A stretch of DNA of 12,301 nt. Origin: Dunaliella salina. Its lineage: Eukaryota; Chlorophyta; Chlorophyceae; Chlamydomonadales; Dunaliellaceae. Below the pieces are notes generated by a model, which was not told where the DNA came from, did no database searches, and saw only the letters and a list, made by a program, of their open reading frames with translations. The position numbers were made by a program, and so were the translations under genes. This document shows, piece after piece, positions 7,985 through 12,301 of the stretch (the first letter of the stretch is position 1; the number at the start of each line of letters is the position of its first letter). The stretch spans positions 105,914 through 118,214 of the forward strand of contig MU069885.1 of assembly GCA_002284615.2 (NCBI GenBank), read 5' to 3'.

Positions 7985-8192
7985 CTTTCAGCTGAGCTCC
8001 TCACTTGAGCTTTCTAATCTCTCCCTCAAGGTGTGATCTCTTTTCGAGCATCCTGTTAAATACATTGGCACTGCCAATGGCAGTTCTTTGAACGATATGT
8101 AGTCTTTTCATTCTGCTAATTTCCCGCAACATGAACTCAATGAAGTCTTGTCTGTTGGGTGGGGTCATATATTTAACTAATTTTGAGGCCGG
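7985..8192 (-). CDS. KDZ-like exon 9: KYMTPPNR segment, one in-frame stop
   Basis: It follows the acceptor TTCCTTACACTGCAG and ends at GAAAG|GTATGT. PASKLVKYMTPPNRQDFIEF directly follows the LWSLMK end of exon 8, as in KDZ proteins. A basic, helical stretch follows (ISRMKRLHIVQRTAIG, then LEKRSHLEGEIRKLK). A TGA at 8003-8001 interrupts six codons before the donor; the sequence continues in the same frame to the splice site. Confidence 0.8.
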
Positions 8193-9239
8193 CTGCAGTG
8201 TAAGGAAACAAAGGGAGCAAACATGTCACAACTGCACGCGTACAGAAGCAGGTCCACAGTCAGGTCAGGCATCTAGGTTTGAGTTCTTGCCCCAGTGGAA
8301 CCAGCCAAATCTGGATATCCAGGATCTTTGTCTGGACCCTTATGAGCAACTCTGCATATCAGTTTGAGCCGGGGGGGTGCCCAGGGTGTGGGGCCAGAAA
8401 TCAGGCAAAATCCCTGCCAAAATGGGGTCCTCAGGAAGCCCCTCCCCAGCTTACCTGACCAGCAGCGATGGTTCAGCATTCCATCATCATCATATTCTGG
8501 GGGGTCCAGGGGGCTGGGGCGGGGGTCCAGAAAATCGCTCCTTGTCACCCCGATTTTGGCAGGGAAATGGCGAGTAAACATCACAGAGCACACACCGTAC
8601 CATCTGCCGGCGCGACAATTTTGCCAATGTAAAGTAAAATAAAAAATTAAGTGAAGCCAATGGAAATGAGCATTGAGCTCCAAATTTCAAAGATGTACCC
8701 CCGATGGAGCCTCCAAGGCTCCCTGGCAGGACATGCCTGGGAAACATGCTGTACAAATCCTCATACTCAGGTGGGGGCCAAACACAGTGCTTGCCTGGCT
8801 TCCAGTTTTGCACCAGTTTTGCCTGGCAGATGCGCCCATGCTTAAGTGCTTTGGGGCCAATTTTCAAACCCTTGTTTTTTTCACTCCGATGGGGCAGGCT
8901 TGACCTCAAACCTATCTGAGAGTCAATATATGGGGCTAATTTGGGTCAAAACATGCATTTTGGCACCCATCTCACAGAGAATGGCCAAATTTGGCCTAAC
9001 ATGCCTCAAAAATGGCTCTTGGCTCACCTGCAACGCCGCACCCTCACTTTTTTGGATGCATAAGTGTGTAATGTATCAATATTTACTACTTTGCATACTC
9101 AGTTTGTTTGAAATCCCGCGTGGCAAGAACTCCTCACTTTTGGCCTAGCATGCCTGGGCTGATTCACAGTGAATGATCAAAATTTTGAGTTGAGCATTCA
9201 TTAGCAACCTAAGTTGCTGAATCAGCTCTCCACACATAC
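8193..9239 (-). other. KDZ-like intron 8 (1047 bp) with GC-rich foldback
   Basis: A long GT-AG intron between phase-0 exons 8 and 9. It contains the decayed 44-bp unit at its start and a GC-rich block at 8360-8570. The rest is unremarkable. Several short open frames cross it on both strands, but none has a coding look or splice support. The GC-rich block may be a small non-autonomous element inserted in the intron. Confidence 0.55.
8411..8565. repeat. Imperfect inverted repeat in intron 8
   Basis: The outer arms 8411-8428 (TCCCTGCCAAAATGGGGT) and 8547-8565 are reverse complements apart from one extra base. A second, weaker pair lies inside (GAAGCCCCTCCCCAGC near 8432-8447 against GGCTGGGGCGGGGG near 8512-8525). 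Confidence 0.7.
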
Positions 9240-9284
9240 CTTCATCAGTGACCAAAGTTGCTCAATCTGCTCTCCCACACCCCA
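9197..9284. repeat. 44-bp tandem duplication across an exon/intron border
   Basis: Units 9197-9240 and 9241-9284 share TTCAT.AG, AGTTGCT.AATC and GCTCTCC. Unit 9241-9284 encodes the GEQIEQLWSLM helix; unit 9197-9240 is the first part of the following intron. The border between units is one base from the exon 8 splice donor. Confidence 0.82.
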
Positions 9285-9396
9285 GGCTGTGCCTTCCTTG
9301 AATCTACCACAATTTTTTTATTTGGCAGGACATATCATGTGATGCACCATGCATCCAATTCACCATCATTCGCAAATTGCTGCCTCCATTGCACAC
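9240..9396 (-). CDS. KDZ-like exon 8: GEQIEQLWS catalytic helix, shifted at an A run
   Basis: The acceptor is ATCATTTTGCAG and the donor AAG|GTATGT. The first frame gives NLRMMVNWMHGASHDMSCQI, the H..H...C segment that precedes the catalytic helix. In the A7 run (T7 at 9313-9319 on the plus strand) the frame shifts, giving EGTAWGVGEQIEQLWSLMK, in which GEQ supplies the likely catalytic Glu. The last 44 bases are tandemly duplicated into the next intron. Confidence 0.82.
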
Positions 9397-9489
9397 CTGC
9401 AAAATGATAAAATCAATCTTTCCTCCACTCCCAGCAGATTGTTATTACAAAATAGCCAATGGCTGAGCAACCTTGATTCCTCCACGCAC

Positions 9490-9588
9490 CTTCAAATAGC
9501 GTTCCCACGATTTGTGCAATTAGCAACCAAAATCCACATTTATCTTCGCCATGGCTGGGCAAATTTGAACGAGCCACACTAGAAGGAC
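9490..9588 (-). CDS. KDZ-like exon 7: VDFGC strand, one in-frame stop
   Basis: Exactly 33 codons between the acceptor CTGACTCAG and donor TTGAAG|GTGCGT. It reads VQICPAMAKINVDFGC, a TAA (9522-9520), then LHKSWERYLK. D-x-G-C followed by a basic/aromatic helix is the second metal-binding strand of the family. The stop sits where relatives usually have Gln, Lys or Arg. The upstream exon ends with a whole codon, so the junction is phase-clean. Confidence 0.78.
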
Positions 9589-9997
9589 CTGAGTCAGGAG
9601 CACGAAAAGCAAAACAGATGAGACTCAAGATGCAAAGAAGGTCAGCTAAAAAATGCTGAGAGCCAAAACACAGTGCAATTAACGCAATCAAAGCCTGAGC
9701 TACGTGAGGTCTTCACAATCATATCACAACAAAGGTGAACACAGTCAGGGCTTCAAACAGAAATGAGTGGCAGATTGCTTTGCAGTGAAATCAGTGAAAT
9801 CCAAAGGCTGAACTGCACCAGCTATGGCAGCTGTGGCCTTCACAACCATTTCACAGCAAGAATGAGCACATTCAGTCCTTCGAACGAATGAGAGAAGATG
9901 ACTGGCAAATTGCTGCGCAGTGAATGCAATGAATTCTGAACTGTGTCTGCTCGGCCCCTTTTCAGAAAAGCAAAGGAGTGCCAAGGAGTTCACTCAC
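9589..9997 (-). other. KDZ-like intron 6 (409 bp) with 127-bp tandem repeats
   Basis: A GT-AG intron between phase-0 exons. It contains two diverged tandem units starting at 9711 and 9838 (CTTCACAATC and CTTCACAACC, spacing 127 bp), sharing blocks such as TGGCA(G/A)ATTGCT and GCAGTGAA. A more decayed third unit may lie at about 9620-9705. I see no coding sequence. Confidence 0.6.
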
Positions 9998-10263
9998 CAT
10001 GAAGTGAACAAATTTTTCTGGCCCAAGGAGATGGCAAAAGGAACCCAGCAGTGGGAATCCGTGCGTGCACACAACGCCAATGATGCCGAAGCGGTCATAA
10101 AGATCTCCATGCCGCCTACTCTGAGCTCAGGCACAAGAGAGCCGTGTGCTGCACAGTCCAGTCTGTTGTATACTCCTCGTCATCAGGAACAGGTGCGCTA
10201 GGGGTTGGCTCACCTGACCAAACATTCTCCGCAACCTTCATGAATGTGGCCAAACTGCTTAAA
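9998..10263 (-). CDS. KDZ-like exon 6: GIIGVVCTHGFPLL segment, one-base shift
   Basis: The acceptor is TTGCACGCAG, and the donor is the strong ATG|GTGAGT. The first 48 codons (LSSLATFMKVAENVWSG, then DDEEYTTDWTVQ) end in a TAG. Skipping the T at 10118 continues straight into RRHGDLYDRFGIIGVVC, THGFPLLGSFCHLLGPEKF and VHFM. YD..GI.GVVC.HGFPLL is the most recognisable KDZ signature in the window. An acceptor at 10121 would avoid the stop, but the phases do not fit. Confidence 0.8.
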
Positions 10264-10421
10264 CTGCGTGCAAAGCAAATTTCACTTTAGATACAGCAGT
10301 GGTAAATCTGGATCATCATTGAAGTCTGCTGAGGAAATTGAGACTTGAAGTCAGCTGAGCAAAATAAGTGTCAGCAAAATTAGAAAGACTGCATGAACTC
10401 CAACAATGTGAATCAACATAC

Positions 10422-10573
10422 CAGTTGCGCTCAGCCACCAACTGGACTTGCTGTTCAACACCCCCAAAATACTGTGTCATGAGGCTTGAGATTGGGGGCA
10501 GCATTCCTGACATTGGCAAAACGGCCACATTTCAACACTACGTCCATCGAGCCTGTGGCAGAGTACTCTGCAT
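10422..10573 (-). CDS. KDZ-like exon 5: first Asp strand, shifted at a G run
   Basis: It follows the acceptor ATTCTCTTGCAG. The first two bases complete an Asp codon with exon 4. GSMDVVLKCGRFANVRNAAP carries the Asp I take for the first catalytic residue, then LKPHDTVFWG. At the G5 run (10461-10465) the frame must drop one base, after which VEQQVQLVAERN runs to the donor AACTG|GTATGT. With exon 6 the split codon gives Cys, as expected before the next segment. Confidence 0.72.
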
Positions 10574-10785
10574 CTGCAAGAGAATATTGCAAGTGGAGAG
10601 CTTGAAGCAGCCCAAAATCACAACTCTAGCAAGCAGACATGCAACACAAAAAAAGTAGCTGGTCAACAGGGCACAAATGCCAATTGGCAAAGGCTTAACA
10701 GTTTTGGCAATTTGGACAGTTGGCAGCTTGTCTCAGTGCATCTTTTTAGCATCTTCTTGGAGGTAGCATACACAACGAGGGTCAC

Positions 10786-11055
10786 CTGGGGAGTCAGAGC
10801 AGATTGGGCAGGTCTGCAAAGGTCCATGCGGCAAGCATGGGATGCGAGGCACCTCAGACCCTTTGTGCTCATCAGGCGAGCGGGCTGATGTGGGTTGTTA
10901 CGGCTTGCGGGGGACTCCACAGCCCTCTAGTGTCTCCATGTTTGCGGTGGTGCGCAAGAACATCATGTTGGCGGAGGTGAAGCTTACAGCATTAATGCAG
11001 CCGATCTCAAACTGGTCAATCCAGTTGGACATGTCATTCAGCGTCTGCACAAACA
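10786..11055 (-). CDS. KDZ-like exon 4: helical segment and CPIC motif, one stop
   Basis: The exon follows a long pyrimidine tract and acceptor (TTTGTTCACAG) and ends at CCCCAG|GTGACC. It begins FVQTLNDMSNWIDQFEIGC and ends CLPHGPLQTCPICSDSP. Both halves are in the same frame, interrupted by one TAA (10900-10898). The CPIC pair precedes the first catalytic strand in KDZ proteins. An alternative is two exons with a small intron around the stop; I see no good splice pair for that. Confidence 0.7.
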
Positions 11056-11475
11056 CTGTGAACAAAGCAAAAGTGCCCACATGTTAAGAGTGTAGGGATG
11101 TAAATTTTACAGTTCCATTTTCAAGATTTGCAACCAGCCAACATCAACACCAGCGACGGGAGTTGCTGTGCCTGCATCAGGACTTGACAGGCAACTCAGG
11201 CAGCAACACCCAATGTAATAAAACCGACAACTCAGACAGCAGCACCAGCATCTGAGGATGCTGTGCCCGCAGCAGAACCAGCTCTAGCATCTGAGGCACC
11301 AGGTCTGTCCGCCTTACCTGTGAGGTGAGCATGTGCTCACAGACATGCACCTAACAAATGCATGCTCAAATGAGAAGTGCAAACCACCTCTTGCTGCGCT
11401 GTCCCTCTCCCTAGCTTGCAAGGACTCCTTACGTCACTTAGAATGAGTTCATCACTGACCTTTAAGCTAACACAC
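11056..11475 (-). other. KDZ-like intron 3 (420 bp) with Ala/Pro-codon-like repeats
   Basis: A GT-AG intron between phase-1 exons. About 11145-11300 holds imperfect tandem copies of a GC-rich unit (for example 11145-11182 against 11240-11277, both with GCTGTGCC(T/C)GCA). On the plus strand it can read as alanine/proline-rich peptide, but only in short broken pieces, so I treat it as a repeat. Confidence 0.5.
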
Positions 11476-11602
11476 CTGTGCTCGAGACACCAACCCCAAT
11501 GGCCAGCTTGGCATAAGCGGGGAAGACTTCTAGGCCAAACCATGTGTAGGGGGTTAGAGGAGCACTCCCAAAGCAACCACAATGGATTGGCTGTGCAAAG
11601 AC
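11476..11602 (-). CDS. KDZ-like exon 3: GCFGSAPLTPYTWF segment
   Basis: 42 codons and one base after a CTGTTCAG acceptor; the donor is ACAG|GTGTGT. It contains IHCGCFGSAPLTPYTWFGLE and VFPAYAKLAIGVGVSST, matching the conserved G-F-P..P..P..WF region that follows the cysteine cluster in this family. The open frame can be extended upstream to a Met near 11674, but that adds intron-like sequence and ignores the acceptor, so I place the border at 11602. Confidence 0.75.
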
Positions 11603-11765
11603 CTGAACAGCCAGGCAGAGCAGAAGAATGATTCTTGAATGTGGAATATGGGTGGTCTCAGACATAGTGTCTGAGCTTACGTTTGTAGCACTTGCAGGTG
11701 CACATAAAAACTGATGCCTTAATTCCTTACATGAATCCGCCCGTGATGCGCAATCAGACACATAC

Positions 11766-11864
11766 CTGACCTTTGCAGTCCTTCCCAGTGCACGTCTTGT
11801 ACTTGACAAAGAACTCGAACGAGCAGGACAGGGACACATATTTTACAGGATATTGCTGTCTCCG
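11766..11864 (-). CDS. KDZ-like exon 2: cysteine-cluster segment
   Basis: 33 codons, phase 0 at both ends, flanked by a TATCTTGCAG acceptor and a strong CAG|GTATGT donor. It reads PVKYVSLSCSFEFFVKYKTC followed by TGKDCKGQ. The three cysteines, with those of the previous and next exons, resemble the cysteine clusters found N-terminal to KDZ transposases; the exact subclass is a guess. No stops or shifts are present. Confidence 0.75.
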
Positions 11865-11985
11865 CTGCAAGATAGATGCCACCCTTCAGACGCATGCAAT
11901 GATTTGTGACTTAAGCAAAGTTAATGAGCAAAGGCAGCTACCCTGTATTTGTCAAGTCAAATGCAACAGATGAATGACTCCTCAC

Positions 11986-12209
11986 CCAGGTCGGGCCACC
12001 GCTACATGTGCATGCATGTCCCACTGGCTGTGGCTGCTGCTCGTAGTTGGCGACAAGAGCCTCCAACGAGGCTTTTGCTTCCTGAACGAGAAAGCAGTGG
12101 CGGGCAGCAAAGAAAGGGTGCAAGCGGAGGAACTCAGCACGCCAGAATTCCTTAACATTGTGGAAATTGGCGTCGTGCGCTTCTGCAGCCACAGCATGCT
12201 GACTGCCCC
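11986..12209 (-). CDS. KDZ-like exon 1 of those visible: N-terminal segment
   Basis: The exon opens after a TCTTGCAG acceptor and closes at TGG|GTGAGG. It has 74 whole codons after two leading bases, with no stop. It includes FWRAEFLRLHPFFAARHCFL and ends in a cysteine pair (HACTCSGGPTW). Upstream is an intron containing a TG/CA repeat, so at least one more 5' exon is missing from the window. The cysteines probably begin the zinc-binding CxC-type region that precedes many KDZ transposases (inference). Confidence 0.7.
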
Positions 12210-12232
12210 CTGCAAGATTGACGCACAAACAT

Positions 12233-12235
<3 letters not shown>

Positions 12236-12301
<66 letters not shown>
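12236..12301. repeat. (TG)n microsatellite running off the window
   Basis: At least 33 uninterrupted GT/TG dinucleotides to the last base. It lies upstream of the first visible KDZ-like exon, so probably within an intron. Its true length is unknown, and the window or contig may end here because of it. Confidence 0.97.

Larger units (their letters stand above)
7248..12209 (-). pseudogene. Broken KDZ-type DNA transposase gene (12 exons placed)
   Basis: A transposase with an RNase H-like fold would cut and join the ends of its own DNA element. I joined minus-strand exons 12209-11986, 11864-11766, 11602-11476, 11055-10786, 10573-10422, 10263-9998, 9588-9490, 9396-9240, 8192-7985, 7815-7629, 7593-7388 and 7271-7248. 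All introns are GT-AG, and the phases agree at the junctions (0,0,1,1,2,0,0,0,1,0,0). The order of motifs matches the Kyakuja-Dileera-Zisupton family as I remember it: cysteine cluster, CP.C, an Asp strand, G..GVVC.HGFPLL, DFGC, GEQ.EQLWS, KYMTP..R. It is disabled by TAA (10900-10898), TAA (9522-9520), TGA (8003-8001), single-base shifts at 10461-10465, 10118, 9313-9319 and 7731-7737, and a 38-bp insertion in exon 11. The first exon lies beyond the window. The family call comes from recognition, not from a search. Confidence 0.8.

Noticed and set aside
8273..8919. Several overlapping open frames of 64-139 codons on both strands
   Set aside because: They come from the GC-rich repeat in intron 8, with no coding composition, motif or splice support.
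9745..9993. Minus-strand open frame of 82 codons
   Set aside because: It is a read-through of intron 6 and its 127-bp repeats; exon 6 joins exon 7 in phase without it.
10786..10885. RING or B-box zinc finger (PCLPHGPLQTCPIC)
   Set aside because: Too few cysteines and histidines in RING spacing; position and phase place it in the transposase just before the first Asp strand.
9520..10900. Alternative genetic code (TAA read as glutamine) to explain in-frame stops
   Set aside because: The interrupting stops in the two elements are TAA, TGA and TAG alike, and frame shifts are also present, so decay or sequence error is simpler.
11462..11839. Membrane protein with a signal peptide (IILLLCLAVQVFA)
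   Set aside because: The hydrophobic part upstream of 11602 is a pyrimidine-rich acceptor tract read as protein; the downstream part fits the KDZ-like exon.
1..12301. CRISPR arrays, rRNA or tRNA genes, bacterial operons
   Set aside because: No regularly spaced repeats, no tRNA cloverleaf or rRNA motif noticed, and clear eukaryotic introns.

Overview
This is eukaryotic nuclear DNA dominated by two decayed mobile-element genes, both on the minus strand. The sequence has GT-AG introns, a Ty3/gypsy retrotransposon, a TG microsatellite and four single ambiguous bases (N). The host cannot be identified from the sequence. An intron-rich alga or other protist is my guess, because genes of the second type (KDZ transposases) are, as I remember, common in green algae and fungi.

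Positions 1-5881 hold a degenerate Ty3/gypsy LTR retrotransposon read right to left. From its 5' end: a 231-bp LTR (5651-5881), a possible primer-binding site (5632-5649), gag (about 5394-3675), a gag-to-pol segment (3678-3232), protease (3210-2539), reverse transcriptase (about 2590-1808), RNase H with the integrase zinc domain (1807-629), and the integrase core and C-terminal part (617-1). The 3' end and 3' LTR lie off the left edge. The coding frame is broken by several in-frame stops and several one-base shifts, many in homopolymer runs.

Positions 7248-12209 hold the main find: a multi-exon gene that I reconstruct from both ends as a broken KDZ-type (Kyakuja-Dileera-Zisupton) DNA transposase. 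Twelve exons can be placed with GT-AG borders, and intron phases agree at every junction tested. Family motifs appear in the expected order: a cysteine cluster, a CPIC segment, an MD strand, a GIIGVVCTHGFPLL segment, a VDFGC strand, a GEQIEQLWS helix and a KYMTPPNR segment. Three in-frame stops, four single-base shifts and a 38-bp insertion disable it. The 5' end runs off the right edge behind a TG repeat.

The last exons of that gene occur twice: in place at 7176-7621, and again in the same orientation at 5919-6326. Between the two copies lies an 849-bp unrelated segment with a candidate two-exon plus-strand gene of unknown function (6399-7218). Each copy carries a 22-bp-stem hairpin inside coding sequence. 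The retrotransposon LTR ends only 37 bp from the outer copy, so this is a nested, rearranged transposon graveyard.
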